DNA of 64,000 nucleotides. Origin: Comamonadaceae bacterium 2PF (GTDB taxonomy: Bacteria; Pseudomonadota; Gammaproteobacteria; Burkholderiales; Burkholderiaceae_C). The DNA is taken from contig SCMV01000005.1 in assembly GCA_005502875.1 (NCBI GenBank), positions 62,001 through 126,000 of the forward strand. The letters are read 5' to 3'. The position numbers were made by a program, and so were the translations under genes. Below are positions 24,441 through 34,323 of the stretch, piece after piece (positions within the stretch are counted from its first letter, which is position 1; each line of letters opens with the position of its first letter). Below the pieces are notes generated by a model. That model had not been told where the DNA came from and ran no database searches. It saw nothing but the letters and a program-made list of their open reading frames with translations.

Positions 24441-26846
24441 ATGGATCACGCAGCACATAACAAGATCGTCTCGTTCATCTGGTCCATTGCAGATGACTGC
24501 TTGCGCGACGTTTTTGTACGGGGCAAATACCGTGACGTGATCCTGCCCATGTTCGTTCTGCGCCGCCTGGACTGCTTGCTTGAGTCGAGCAAGGCTGGTG
24601 TGCTCGAAGAAGTGCGGTTCCAGCAAGAAGACGCGGCGATGGCTGATCTGGACCCGCATGGCCTGCGCGATGCGTCTGGCTACGTCTTCTACAACACGTC
24701 CAAGTTCACGCTCAAGAGCCTGCTGGGCAACCCCACACAACTGGAAGCCAACCTCAAGAACTATCTCGACGGGTTTTCGGACAACGTGAAGGAAATCGTC
24801 GACAAGTTCGACCTGCGCAACCAGATCCGCAAGATGGCGCAGTCTGACGTGCTCCACGACGTCATCGAAAAATTCGTCTCCGAAGAAATCAACCTCAGCC
24901 CGGATGATCGCAAGGGCCCGGATGGCCGCACACAGCCTGGCTTGTCCAACCTGGGCATGGGCTACGTGTTCGAGGAGTTGATCCGCAAGTTCAACGAAGA
25001 GAACAACGAAGAGGCCGGTGAACACTTCACGCCGCGTGAGGTCATCAAGCTGATGACGAACCTGGTGTTCATCCCCGTCAAGGATCAGCTTCCCAACCCG
25101 CTGACCATTTACGACCCCGCTTGCGGTAGCGGTGGCATGTTGACCGAGTCCCAGGACTTTGTGACCGACCCTGAAGGCGAGATCAAGGCCAAGGTGGGCG
25201 TCTTCTTGTACGGCAAGGAGGTCAACCCCGAGACCTATGCCATCTGCAAGTCCGACATGATGATCAAGGGCAACGACCCCGAGAACATCCGCTTTGGCTC
25301 CACGCTGGCCACCAACGATTTCTCTGGCAAGCGCTTCGACTTCATGTTGACGAACCCGCCCTACGGCAAGTCATGGAAGAGCGACCAGAAGAGCATTGTT
25401 GAAGGCAAGGAAGTCATTGATCACCGCTTCCAGGTCAACCTGTCCGACTACACGGGCGAGCGCTTTGATTTTTACCCGGCCATCCCTCGCTCCTCAGATG
25501 GCCAGTTGCTGTTTCTGATGGAGATGGTGGACAAGATGAAGCGCCGTGCCGACAGCCCTGTGCGGTTTGCCGGCTCGCGCATTGCATCGGTCCACAACGG
25601 TTCGGCCCTGTTCACCGGTGATGCAGGCAGCGGCGAGAGCAACATCCGCCGCCACCTGATCGAGCACGATTACCTCGAAGCCATCATCCAGCTGCCCAAC
25701 AACCTGTTCTACAACACCGGCATCACCACCTACGTGTGGCTGCTCACGAACAACAAGCCTGCCAAGCGCCAGGGCAAGGTGCAGTTGATCGACGCCTCCA
25801 ACCTGTTCCAGAAACTGCGCAAGAACCTGGGAGAGAAGAACTGCGAGTTCACCGACGAGCACATTGAGCAGATCACCCAGCTGTACTTGACCATGCCGGC
25901 GGATGGCATCTCGAAGGTCTTCCACAACCGCGACTTCGGCTATTACAAAGTCACGGTGGAGCGCCCATTGCGATTGGCCGCCCAGTTCACACCCGAGCGC
26001 ATGGCCACCTTGCGCTACACGCCTGGCATGCAGGAGATCATGGAATGGGTGCACGGCAAGTATGGCGAAGAGGTCTATACCGGCCTGAAGGCCCATGCCG
26101 AGGCCATTGAGAACCACCTTGAGCGCGAAGAAATCACCCTTTCGCCCAAGAGCCGCAAAGAGCTGTTGTCTGAGCCCACCTGGCTGGCGCAGCGATCCAT
26201 CATGCAGGCCGCTCAGCAATTGGCTGGGGTGATCGGCAGTGCGGAGCACCTCGATTTCAATGTGTTCGAAGCCCTGGTGGACGATGGCATCAAAGCTTTG
26301 GGCCTCAAGCTTGCCGCGAATGAGCGCAAGCAGATCCTGAACGCCGTGAGCTGGCGAGACCCGTGCGCAGCCAAGGTGATCAAGAAGCGACACCAGCTCA
26401 CCGCAGCCAAGCTCAAGGAATTGTTGGCCGAACTCAAGACAACGGCCGACAAGCTGGCCGACCATGGCTATTGGCCTGCAGAGGTGCCAGCCGCCGCTGA
26501 AGCCAAGGGCGGCAAGAAAGCGGCCAAGGTGGGCGAGTACATCGAGTACGAACCTGACAGCGAATTGCGCGACACCGAAAACGTGCCGCTCTCACTGGAC
26601 GCCAGCCTGCCCGCCTCTGGCGTCATCCACGATTACTTCATCAAGGAAGTGCGCCCCCATGTGGACGAGGCCTGGATCGCGCTGGACAAAACGGTCATCG
26701 GCTATGAAATCAGCTTCAACAAATACTTCTATCAGCACAAGCCATTGCGCAGCCTGGAAGAGGTGACCCAGGAAATCCTGGCCCTGGAGGCCGAGACGGA
26801 TGGCCTGCTCAAGGCCTTGGTGGCTTTTGTGGGGGCAGGGGCATGA
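24441..26846 (+). CDS. hsdM: Type I restriction-modification N6-adenine methyltransferase HsdM
   Basis: Modification subunit that methylates adenine in the site chosen by HsdS and, with HsdR, makes the full restriction complex. It has 801 residues, longer than a typical HsdM (about 500-550) owing to a C-terminal extension. The N-terminal helical domain is followed by SAM motif I (DPACGSGGM, near residues 225-233) and catalytic motif IV NPPYG (near 304-308). It begins MDHAAHNKIVSFIWSIADDC. The stop overlaps the DUF1016 gene start by 4 bp (ATGA), first in the order hsdM-DUF1016-hsdS-hsdR. Confidence 0.95.
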   Translation: MDHAAHNKIVSFIWSIADDCLRDVFVRGKYRDVILPMFVLRRLDCLLESSKAGVLEEVRFQQEDAAMADLDPHGLRDASGYVFYNTSKFTLKSLLGNPTQLEANLKNYLDGFSDNVKEIVDKFDLRNQIRKMAQSDVLHDVIEKFVSEEINLSPDDRKGPDGRTQPGLSNLGMGYVFEELIRKFNEENNEEAGEHFTPREVIKLMTNLVFIPVKDQLPNPLTIYDPACGSGGMLTESQDFVTDPEGEIKAKVGVFLYGKEVNPETYAICKSDMMIKGNDPENIRFGSTLATNDFSGKRFDFMLTNPPYGKSWKSDQKSIVEGKEVIDHRFQVNLSDYTGERFDFYPAIPRSSDGQLLFLMEMVDKMKRRADSPVRFAGSRIASVHNGSALFTGDAGSGESNIRRHLIEHDYLEAIIQLPNNLFYNTGITTYVWLLTNNKPAKRQGKVQLIDASNLFQKLRKNLGEKNCEFTDEHIEQITQLYLTMPADGISKVFHNRDFGYYKVTVERPLRLAAQFTPERMATLRYTPGMQEIMEWVHGKYGEEVYTGLKAHAEAIENHLEREEITLSPKSRKELLSEPTWLAQRSIMQAAQQLAGVIGSAEHLDFNVFEALVDDGIKALGLKLAANERKQILNAVSWRDPCAAKVIKKRHQLTAAKLKELLAELKTTADKLADHGYWPAEVPAAAEAKGGKKAAKVGEYIEYEPDSELRDTENVPLSLDASLPASGVIHDYFIKEVRPHVDEAWIALDKTVIGYEISFNKYFYQHKPLRSLEEVTQEILALEAETDGLLKALVAFVGAGA

Positions 26847-27964
26847 GCCCGCGCAAGGTTGTGGCGCCCCAGGCAACGGCCTTGCCAGACGAATTGCTGG
26901 GCCGTGTCGTCACCATCCTGGAAGATGCGCGCCAGCGCGTCGCGCGCACGGTCAACAGCGAGATGGTGCTGGCCTACTGGCTCATCGGGCGCGAGATTGT
27001 GCAGGCGCTGCAGGGCGGGCAAGATCGGGCGGGTTATGGCCAGAGCCTGCTGGACGGACTGGCCTCTGAGTTGACTAACCGCTTTGGGCGCGGCTTCTCG
27101 GCCACCAACCTCAAGAACTGCCGTTTGTTCTACCAGGCCTACGCGGAGCGCCAGCCCGAAATTCGTCAGACGGCGTCTGACGAATCGAACCCCTCGGGGT
27201 TTCTGGCTGAACTGTCGTGGTCGCACTATGTGTTCCTGACGGGTTTGCGCAATGCCGACGAGCGCCGCTTCTATGAGATCGAGGCGGCCCGTGGCACCTG
27301 GTCGCTGGCGCAGATGCGCCGCCAGTTCGACAGCGGCTTGTTTGAACGCCTGGCACTGAGCCGCGATCCGCAGACCATCGGGCAACTGGCCGCAGAAGGC
27401 GATCTCATCCAGGCGCCCAAGGACCTCATCAAGACCCCCTATGTGCTGGAGTTCCTGGGCCTGGAAGAGCGCAGCAGCTATTCAGAATCCGACCTGGAAG
27501 CGGCCATCATCAACAAGATCGAGCACTTCTTGCTGGAACTGGGCAAAGGCTTCTTGTTCGAGGCCCGGCAAAAGCGCTTCACCTTTGAAGAAGAACACTT
27601 CTTCGTGGACCTGGTGTTCTACAACCGCCTGCTGCGTTGCTATGTGCTGATCGACCTCAAGCTCGGCAAGCTGACCCACCAGAACCTGGGGCAGATGCAG
27701 ATGTATGTGAACTACTTTGACCGCTTCGTGAAGCGCGACGACGAGCACAAGACCGTCGGCATCATCCTGTGCAAGAAGAAGAACGACGCGCTGGTGGAGA
27801 TCACGCTGCCCCAGGACGCCAATGTGCACGCCTCGGAATACCAGTTGTACCTGCCCAGCAAAGACGAGCTGCAGCAGCGCTTGCAGGAGTGGGCGGCCGA
27901 GAGCGCCGTGGCGGGTGGTCAAGATGGCAGCCAGCCTGCGGCCAGCAAGAAGGCGGGCAAGTGA
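26843..27964 (+). CDS. DUF1016 (YhcG-like) PD-(D/E)XK nuclease
   Basis: A 373-residue protein of the YhcG/DUF1016 family. The N-terminal region (VLAYWLIGREIVQALQGG, FGRGFSATNLKNCRLFYQAY) is the family's helical DNA-binding-like domain. The C-terminal part has the PD-(D/E)XK nuclease core: FFVDLVFYNR (Asp), VLIDLKLGKL (DxK) and the following QMQMYVNYFD helix. It overlaps hsdM upstream (ATGA) and hsdS downstream (TGATG), so it is built into the restriction operon, where such genes are fairly often seen. Whether it is part of the complex or an independent nuclease is unknown. Confidence 0.9.
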   Translation: MSPRKVVAPQATALPDELLGRVVTILEDARQRVARTVNSEMVLAYWLIGREIVQALQGGQDRAGYGQSLLDGLASELTNRFGRGFSATNLKNCRLFYQAYAERQPEIRQTASDESNPSGFLAELSWSHYVFLTGLRNADERRFYEIEAARGTWSLAQMRRQFDSGLFERLALSRDPQTIGQLAAEGDLIQAPKDLIKTPYVLEFLGLEERSSYSESDLEAAIINKIEHFLLELGKGFLFEARQKRFTFEEEHFFVDLVFYNRLLRCYVLIDLKLGKLTHQNLGQMQMYVNYFDRFVKRDDEHKTVGIILCKKKNDALVEITLPQDANVHASEYQLYLPSKDELQQRLQEWAAESAVAGGQDGSQPAASKKAGK

Positions 27965-29268
27965 TGCGGCGGTACGAACAGTACAAGCCAAGCGGCCTGG
28001 ATTGGTTGGCGGATGTGCCATCTCACTGGCAGGTCGTGGCCAATCGTGCCCTGTTCAGGGCGCGCCAAGAAGCTGGCGAGGATGGCCTGCCGGTGCTGTC
28101 GGTTTCCTTGCACACGGGTGTTTCAGACGACGAGCAGAACGAAGAAGAGAACGCCCGCACCAGAACGCGCATGGCCGATCGCACCAGCTACAAACGCGTT
28201 CGCCCTGGTGACGTGGCGTACAACATGATGCGGGCCTGGCAAGGTGCCATTGGTGCGGTTCGCACGGATGGCTTGGTCAGCCCGGCCTATGTGGTTGCGG
28301 CGCCGACTGCTGCGTTGAACCCTGCCTATTTTGAGTACCTGTACCGGACTGGATGGCTCATCGGCGAAATGAATCGGGCCTCCAAAGGCATCACGGACTT
28401 TCGCAAACGTTTGTACTGGCAAGAGTTCAAGCAGTTGTCGACGGTGGTGCCACCACGCGAGGACCAGGACCGCATCGTTGCCTTTCTCGATCAGAAGATC
28501 TCTGAAATTGATGCTGCTATTGCCAAGAAGGAGCGGTTGACTGAGTTGCTGTTTGAGCAGCAGTTCAACACGATAAATCATGTCGTAACCCAAGGGTTGG
28601 ATATTAACGCTCCCCGGCAACCAAGCAAAGAGCAGTGGCTCGATTCCTACCCAGCTCACTGGCAGCTGATGCGCATCAAACACGTCCTCTCGGCCATCGT
28701 TGATACCGAACACAAGACCCCCCCAATGTACGAAGAGGGCCCAGTCCTTGTCGTTCGGACGAGTAACGTCAAGGGTGGTGAGTTGACCTATGCGAACGCG
28801 AAATTCACTGATGAGAAAACCTTCTCAAGGTGGACGCGTCGAGCAACACCTGAAGCCGGCGACATTCTCTTTACGCGGGAGGCTCCCGCTGGCGAGGCTT
28901 GTGTATTGCCTGCGGGCGTCAAGGCGATCATCGGTCAACGCATGGTTCTCTTCAAGGTCAATGCTGAGCGGCTGGATCCTCATTTCGCAGTTCATTCGAT
29001 TTATTCTGGTGCGGCAAAAGTCTTCGTGGAGTTGTTAAGCGTCGGCTCAACGGTTGCGCACTTCAATATGTCTGACATTGGCAACATTCCTTTGCTGCTC
29101 CCCCCGCTCGAAGAGCAACGTGCCATCAGTCAGAAAATTCGAGAAATACAAAATCAGTTCAAGCCAGTGATTGCCTCAACAACGTCAAGCCTTGAGCAGC
29201 TCCGGGAACTCAAGCATGTGTTGATTGAATCCGTTGTGAGTGGTCAAGTGGCGGTCCCCAGGGAGTAA
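27964..29268 (+). CDS. hsdS: Type I restriction specificity subunit HsdS
   Basis: DNA-recognition subunit with two target-recognition domains that set the split recognition site of the restriction-modification complex. Its 434 residues begin MRRYEQYKPSGLDWLADVPS (27964, TGATG overlap with the nuclease gene). The end of the first half has VVPPREDQDRIVAFLDQKI, and the second half ends PLLLPPLEEQRAISQKI, the repeated helix pair that spaces the two domains. It reads as intact, so the recognition site could be predicted only by database comparison. Confidence 0.93.
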   Translation: MRRYEQYKPSGLDWLADVPSHWQVVANRALFRARQEAGEDGLPVLSVSLHTGVSDDEQNEEENARTRTRMADRTSYKRVRPGDVAYNMMRAWQGAIGAVRTDGLVSPAYVVAAPTAALNPAYFEYLYRTGWLIGEMNRASKGITDFRKRLYWQEFKQLSTVVPPREDQDRIVAFLDQKISEIDAAIAKKERLTELLFEQQFNTINHVVTQGLDINAPRQPSKEQWLDSYPAHWQLMRIKHVLSAIVDTEHKTPPMYEEGPVLVVRTSNVKGGELTYANAKFTDEKTFSRWTRRATPEAGDILFTREAPAGEACVLPAGVKAIIGQRMVLFKVNAERLDPHFAVHSIYSGAAKVFVELLSVGSTVAHFNMSDIGNIPLLLPPLEEQRAISQKIREIQNQFKPVIASTTSSLEQLRELKHVLIESVVSGQVAVPRE

Positions 29269-29270
29269 AA

Positions 29271-32228
29271 ATGGTCAGTCAAACCAACGAAGCCGCGCTT
29301 GAAACGCACATCGAAACAGCCTTGGTCAAGGACGGCTATCGCGTTGGCAACCCGGCTGATTTTGACCGGACCTTTGCGGTCGATCGCCAGCTGTTCTGGG
29401 AGTTTCTGGAATCCACCCAACCCCAGGAGGTGGCCAAGCTCAAGGATCGCCCCAACTGGCAGCGCCTGGTGCTGGAGCGGCTCAGCAAGAAGATCAAAAA
29501 AGACAGCGTGCTGGCCGTGCTCAAGAAGGGGCTCGATGTGGACGACGCCCACTTCGATCTGCTCTACCGCCAGCCCTACAACCAGCTCAACCCCGAGGTG
29601 CTGGCCCGCTACGAGGCCAATGTGTTCAGCGTCACCCGGCAGGTGCACTACAGCGAGACCGACAGCCTCAAGTCCATCGACATGGTGCTGTTCGTCAATG
29701 GCCTGGCCATCGCCACCATTGAGCTCAAGAACCATTGGACCGGGCAAACGGTCTGGAACGCCATCTACAAGCAGTACAACCTGCGCGATCCCAATGAGCC
29801 GATTTTCGAGTTCGGCCGCTGCCTGGTGCACTTGGCCGCAGACCCGGACGAGGTCTACTTGTGCACCCGCCTGGCTGGCAAGGACAGCAACTTCCTGCCA
29901 TTCAACAAGGGCGTAGACCACGGCAAGGGCAACCCGGTCAACCCGAACGGCTATAAAACAGCCTACCTGTGGGAAGAGATCCTGGCGCGCCGCAGCCTGA
30001 GCAACATCATCGAGCAGTTCGCCAAGTTCACGGTTGAGAAGGACAAGAAGACCGGCAAGGAGCGCAAGGCGCTGTACTTCCCCCGTTACCAGCAGCTGGA
30101 CGTGGTGCGCCGCATCTTGGCCGACGCCCAGCAGAACGGCGTGGGCCTGAGCTACCTGATCCAGCATTCGGCGGGCTCGGGCAAGTCCAACTCCATCACC
30201 TGGCTGGCGTACCAGTTGGTGGAGCTGTACAACCAGGCAGGCACGGCCAATGTGTTTGATTCTGTGGTCGTGGTGACAGACCGGCGCGTGCTCGACACCC
30301 AGCTCAAGGACAACATCAAACTGTTCTCCGAGACCAAGAACATCGTGGCCCACTGCGAGAGCGGGCAGGAGCTGAAGTACAACCTGGAGGCGGGCAAGAA
30401 GGTCATCATCACCACGGTGCAGAAGTTCCCGCGCATCGTTGAAGGCATGGACGCCCTGACGGACCGACGCTTTGCGGTGATCATTGACGAGGCCCACTCA
30501 TCTCAATCGGGCACCAGCGCCGACAGTCTGAACGAGGCCATTGGCGGCGAAGACGCCGAAGCGCCCGAGGACATCCAGGACAAGATCCTGGCTGCCATGG
30601 CGGGCCGCAAGATGAGCAAGAACGCCAGTTACTTCGCGTTCACGGCCACGCCCAAGCCTGCCACGCTGGAAAAATTTGGCCGCCAAGGCGCCGATGGCAA
30701 GTTCTACCCCTTCCACCTTTATTCGATGAAGCAGGCCATCGAGGAGAAGTTCATCCTCGATGTGCTGGAGAAGTACACCACGTACAAGAGCTACTACGAG
30801 GTGCAGAAGTCAGTCGAAGGCAACCCGCTGTTCGACACCGCCAAGGCCCACAAGAAACTCAAGGCTTTTGTGGAGGCCAGCCCCAAGACCATCGAAGTGA
30901 AGGCCCGCATCATGGTCGATCACTTCATGAGCAGTGTGTGGCAAGCCAAGAAGCTCAAGGGCAAGGCCAAAGCCATGGTGGTCACCCGCAACATCGAGTG
31001 CGCCATCCGCTATTTCTTCGCCATCCGCACCGCCTTGCAGGAAGCCAACGCGCCGTTCAAGGCGCTGGTGGCGTTCTCTGGCGAGAAGACGGTGGACGGC
31101 ATCAAGTACACCGAAGACAGCATCAACGGCATCGCTGTGCGTGACCTGCCGGACGAGTTCGAAAAGGATGACTTCAAGATCCTGGTGGTGGCCAACAAGT
31201 ACCTGACCGGCTTTGACGAGCCCATGCTGCACACCATGTACGTGGACAAGAAGCTGCAGGGCGTGCTGGCGGTGCAGGCGCTGTCTCGCCTTAACCGCTG
31301 CAACTGGAGGCTCGACAAGCGCGACACCTTTGTGCTGGACTTCTATAACTCGGTGGACGACATCAAGGCCGCCTTCGATCCGTTCTACACCGCCACGTCG
31401 CTGAGCGAGCCCACCGACGTGAACGTGCTGCATGACCTGAAGGATGCGCTCGACGCTTTTGGCATCTACGACTGGAGCGAGGTGACGAGCTTCAACGAGA
31501 AGTTCTTTGCCAGCGCCCAGGCGGAGGAGCTGGCGCCGATCATCGACGCAGTGGTGGCACGGTTTGATGCCGATCTTGACGATGAAAAGCGCATCGACTT
31601 CAAGATCAAGGCCAAGCAGTTCGTGAAGATCTACGCACAGGTGGCGGCCATCTTGCCGTTCAACAACGTGAACTGGGAGATGCTGCACTGGTTCTTGAAG
31701 TTCCTCATCCCCAAGCTGAAGGTCAAAGACCCAGATCAGGACAAGTTGGACGAGCTGCTCAACAGCGTGGACCTGTCGACCTACGGCCTGGAGCGCTCGC
31801 GTCTGGAGGTCAAGATCGGCCTGGATGAATCCGAGGCTGAACAAGAGCCAGCCAACCCCAATCTGCGCGGTGCGCACATGGGGGAGGGCGATAAGGATCC
31901 GTTGGAAGACATTGTGCGCACCTTCAACGAGCGCCACTTTGCAGGCTGGGAAGCAACGCCTGAAGAGCAGCGGGTGAAGTTCATCAACATCGCCAAGCAT
32001 GTGGTGGCGCACGTTGATTACCGTGCCCAGGTTGAAGACAACCCCGATGCACAGAACAGGCAGTTGGCCCTGGAGAAGATCATCCAGCAGGCCATCAGCA
32101 TGGAGCGCAGGCGGGAACTGGACTTGTACAAACAGTACGCCTCTGACCCGGATTTCAAGCGCGCATTTGACGCCAGCATCTCCCGGCTGATTTCCAGTGG
32201 AGGCTGGATGGACCGGCCTTCTGTCTAA
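29271..32228 (+). CDS. hsdR: Type I restriction endonuclease/translocase HsdR
   Basis: Motor and nuclease subunit. It has 985 residues. N-terminal nuclease motifs are near residues 136-152 (DMVLFVNG, then IELKNH). Superfamily 2 helicase motifs follow: AGSGKS (Walker A, near 300-305), DEAH (near 405-408), FTATP (near 458). A C-terminal helical domain binds HsdM. It starts 2 bp after the hsdS stop, completing hsdM-DUF1016-hsdS-hsdR in order. No disruption is seen, so the system looks functional. Confidence 0.95.
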   Translation: MVSQTNEAALETHIETALVKDGYRVGNPADFDRTFAVDRQLFWEFLESTQPQEVAKLKDRPNWQRLVLERLSKKIKKDSVLAVLKKGLDVDDAHFDLLYRQPYNQLNPEVLARYEANVFSVTRQVHYSETDSLKSIDMVLFVNGLAIATIELKNHWTGQTVWNAIYKQYNLRDPNEPIFEFGRCLVHLAADPDEVYLCTRLAGKDSNFLPFNKGVDHGKGNPVNPNGYKTAYLWEEILARRSLSNIIEQFAKFTVEKDKKTGKERKALYFPRYQQLDVVRRILADAQQNGVGLSYLIQHSAGSGKSNSITWLAYQLVELYNQAGTANVFDSVVVVTDRRVLDTQLKDNIKLFSETKNIVAHCESGQELKYNLEAGKKVIITTVQKFPRIVEGMDALTDRRFAVIIDEAHSSQSGTSADSLNEAIGGEDAEAPEDIQDKILAAMAGRKMSKNASYFAFTATPKPATLEKFGRQGADGKFYPFHLYSMKQAIEEKFILDVLEKYTTYKSYYEVQKSVEGNPLFDTAKAHKKLKAFVEASPKTIEVKARIMVDHFMSSVWQAKKLKGKAKAMVVTRNIECAIRYFFAIRTALQEANAPFKALVAFSGEKTVDGIKYTEDSINGIAVRDLPDEFEKDDFKILVVANKYLTGFDEPMLHTMYVDKKLQGVLAVQALSRLNRCNWRLDKRDTFVLDFYNSVDDIKAAFDPFYTATSLSEPTDVNVLHDLKDALDAFGIYDWSEVTSFNEKFFASAQAEELAPIIDAVVARFDADLDDEKRIDFKIKAKQFVKIYAQVAAILPFNNVNWEMLHWFLKFLIPKLKVKDPDQDKLDELLNSVDLSTYGLERSRLEVKIGLDESEAEQEPANPNLRGAHMGEGDKDPLEDIVRTFNERHFAGWEATPEEQRVKFINIAKHVVAHVDYRAQVEDNPDAQNRQLALEKIIQQAISMERRRELDLYKQYASDPDFKRAFDASISRLISSGGWMDRPSV

Positions 32229-32244
32229 GCGGCATTGTCATCAC

Positions 32245-33138
32245 ATGATTGCTTTCGATCCCAACACCTGGCTGATGTATGAAGGCCTTTCCAACTACGG
32301 GCATGGCGTCTCGCCTGCACCTGTGGTGTCTGTCGCCACGTTTGTCCAGGCCGAAGCGGATTGGCATCGCGTGCCTGCCAGTGGTGCCTTGAGCGCTGCG
32401 CCATGCGTGTTCCGTGAAGACTACTTTGACCCTGTCAGCCGGATTCGGCGGGGCAGGTTCTACGAGGTGGCGGGGCGTTCTCAGCCTGACGACTGGCGCG
32501 TTCACAAACACCCTGTTGTTGCTGAAGACATTGGTCGTCAGGAGCCAGATGGTCGGTTCAAAAAATCCTTGATTTCATTCAGCCCGATGGGCAATGTGAG
32601 CCAACGCTTGGTGACCTCGCCCCGCACGCTGGTGGTGCTGGGGGCAGGCTCGGCCGTCACCGTCTGGAACATCGTGTCGGTGGAGCGTGCTGGCAATAAC
32701 GAAGACTTGGTCACGATGCGTGCGCGCTCGAACCTTGGTTTCTTGCCGGATCTGGTTCTGGATGCCATTCCGTCGGCAGCGAGAGCGCGCGTTAGCGCCG
32801 CCGTCAACAAGGTGGTGGACGGGGCTCACCGATCCAGCGGCATCACGGTGGTTGATCTCTGCCGCGATGCGATGGGCGTGATCTTGTCCGCACACCTTCA
32901 TCTGGATGCCGGTGAGGATGCCAAGGTCATTGAAAAAGACCTCGGCGCGCTGATTGCGAAGCTGCCACCGGAATCGAAGCTGTTTCGTGCGGCGGCAGAT
33001 GTGGTCTGCAAGCTCCACCCCAGGGGCAAGTCCAATGAGCAGCAGCGCCTGGGCACACGCGACGTCACGGACGCTGATGGTGCCTTTGCCATCGAGGCCC
33101 TCGGTTTTGTGCTTCGTGATCTGGGTTGGGCACGTTGA
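32245..33138 (+). CDS. Unknown protein at the end of the type I restriction operon
   Basis: A 297-residue protein; ATG 32245 (MIAFDPNTWLMYEG) lies 17 bp after hsdR, so it is probably read with the restriction genes. Segments of note are SLISFSPMGNVSQRLVTSP, LVVLGAGSAVTVWNIV and SGITVVDLCRDAMGVILSAH. No catalytic motif is recognised. A defence accessory or immunity role is possible from position alone. What follows (33139-33321) holds a pair of DnaA-box-like sites, not a gene. Confidence 0.6.
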   Translation: MIAFDPNTWLMYEGLSNYGHGVSPAPVVSVATFVQAEADWHRVPASGALSAAPCVFREDYFDPVSRIRRGRFYEVAGRSQPDDWRVHKHPVVAEDIGRQEPDGRFKKSLISFSPMGNVSQRLVTSPRTLVVLGAGSAVTVWNIVSVERAGNNEDLVTMRARSNLGFLPDLVLDAIPSAARARVSAAVNKVVDGAHRSSGITVVDLCRDAMGVILSAHLHLDAGEDAKVIEKDLGALIAKLPPESKLFRAAADVVCKLHPRGKSNEQQRLGTRDVTDADGAFAIEALGFVLRDLGWAR

Positions 33139-33221
33139 GCCATTGGCAATGGTTGCCCAAAAATAGAGCAGCCCGAGGTTTCGGCTACGGGCAGGCAGGC
33201 ATTGCCCTTCAATGCGGCAAG

Positions 33222-33244
33222 TTATCCCCAGTTTCTGTGGATAA
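33222..33244. promoter_or_regulatory. Inverted pair of DnaA-box-like sites
   Basis: TGTGGATAA (33236-33244) is a perfect reverse-complement DnaA box (TTATCCACA), and TTATCCCCA (33222-33230) is a one-mismatch copy in the opposite orientation, 5 nt apart, together a near-perfect 10-3-10 inverted repeat. The pair lies upstream of a three-gene unit starting at 33322. Confidence 0.6.
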
Positions 33245-33321
33245 AGTTGCCCGCCAGGGTGGATCACATCTGTACCACACCGCGGGCACAATCAATACAA
33301 ACATGTGTGTAGGAGCCAAAC

Positions 33322-33558
33322 ATGAGCGGTATCGAAATTTACGTTCGCCATCGATCCGATGGCGCGATGCTCAACTTCCACCTGTCTTCCCGTGATCGCC
33401 AGGCGCTGATCCATGCCCTGACAACGGGAGGAGGTATGGAAGATACCTCCATCCCTATCCATCTTGAGCTGTCCTTGTTGCCGCAGTGGCTGACAGATCC
33501 AGAAAACATGCATGCTCGGATCCCGATCAGCGCCATCAACATCAGCGTCAGCGATTGA
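33322..33558 (+). CDS. Small hypothetical protein
   Basis: A 78-residue protein with TAGGAG 6 bp before the ATG. It begins MSGIEIYVRHRSDGAMLNFH, with an acidic, beta-rich profile and no motif known to me. First gene of a plus-strand unit with the following two genes (33574, 34324). Confidence 0.55.
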   Translation: MSGIEIYVRHRSDGAMLNFHLSSRDRQALIHALTTGGGMEDTSIPIHLELSLLPQWLTDPENMHARIPISAINISVSD

Positions 33559-33573
33559 ATCGGACGGTGGGCT

Positions 33574-34293
33574 ATGCATCTAACGCCTGAGGAAGAGCGG
33601 TACAAGCAGAAGGTCTGGACTGAGATCAATGGGCTTGTCGGCGCGTATCTGACCCTGACCGAGCCAGATTACAAACGGCTGATGGACAAGGTAGAGGCGG
33701 AGACGCTGGCTCAAATCGTCCAGGCGCGTCAGGCAGGACGGTCCCCTTTCCAGATGGAGCAGGACCGGGTCGATGCTGCCAACCGCATGATCGCGCAAGA
33801 ACGGGACATCGAGCTCAATGGATATCACATGAGCGCGCCCGATTTCAACCGCTTTTTGCCAACCCTCAGTGCAGTGAGCTTCATGCCCGATTTGGCTGGT
33901 CTTACCTTGGGCGGCATGCCCACCAATGACGCATTGTTCATGGCGTCATCGCCTGACTATCGGTTCGCCAACGAGGGATCGAACGCACTCATTGGTGTTT
34001 GCGACAACGTGGCTGTCGGCGGCTTCGTTCGGACCCTCAGGCGCAACTATGAGGTGTTGCGGCGATCCAGGATGTTGAAGAACCATGACGTGCATGCCGT
34101 CAGCTCACGCCATGCCTGCCCAACATGCTCGAAGCTGGATGGCAGTTACATACCCATTGAAGGCATGCTGCGCCTCTACGAACTCAACATGGTGCCGTTT
34201 CCGCATGAGCTGCCGTCGGAGGATGAGGCAGCATGGTGTCCGGGACCGACATTGCTGTTCGCTCCCAATGATGTGTTTGGATTGCGCAGCTGA
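33574..34293 (+). CDS. Protein with CxxC-type metal site (MuF-like C-terminus?)
   Basis: A 239-residue protein, 15 bp after the previous gene. The N-terminal two thirds are helical and charged (RYKQKVWTEINGLVGAY). The C-terminal third has HACPTCSKLDGSYIPI and later CPGP, like the Cys-rich end of phage head-morphogenesis (MuF) proteins, in which CxxC is followed by G and a beta strand. The match is by eye and the rest of a head protein is missing. Function unknown. Confidence 0.5.
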   Translation: MHLTPEEERYKQKVWTEINGLVGAYLTLTEPDYKRLMDKVEAETLAQIVQARQAGRSPFQMEQDRVDAANRMIAQERDIELNGYHMSAPDFNRFLPTLSAVSFMPDLAGLTLGGMPTNDALFMASSPDYRFANEGSNALIGVCDNVAVGGFVRTLRRNYEVLRRSRMLKNHDVHAVSSRHACPTCSKLDGSYIPIEGMLRLYELNMVPFPHELPSEDEAAWCPGPTLLFAPNDVFGLRS

Positions 34294-34323
34294 CGCAAAA
34301 AGTGTCATCACGAAAGGTGCAGA

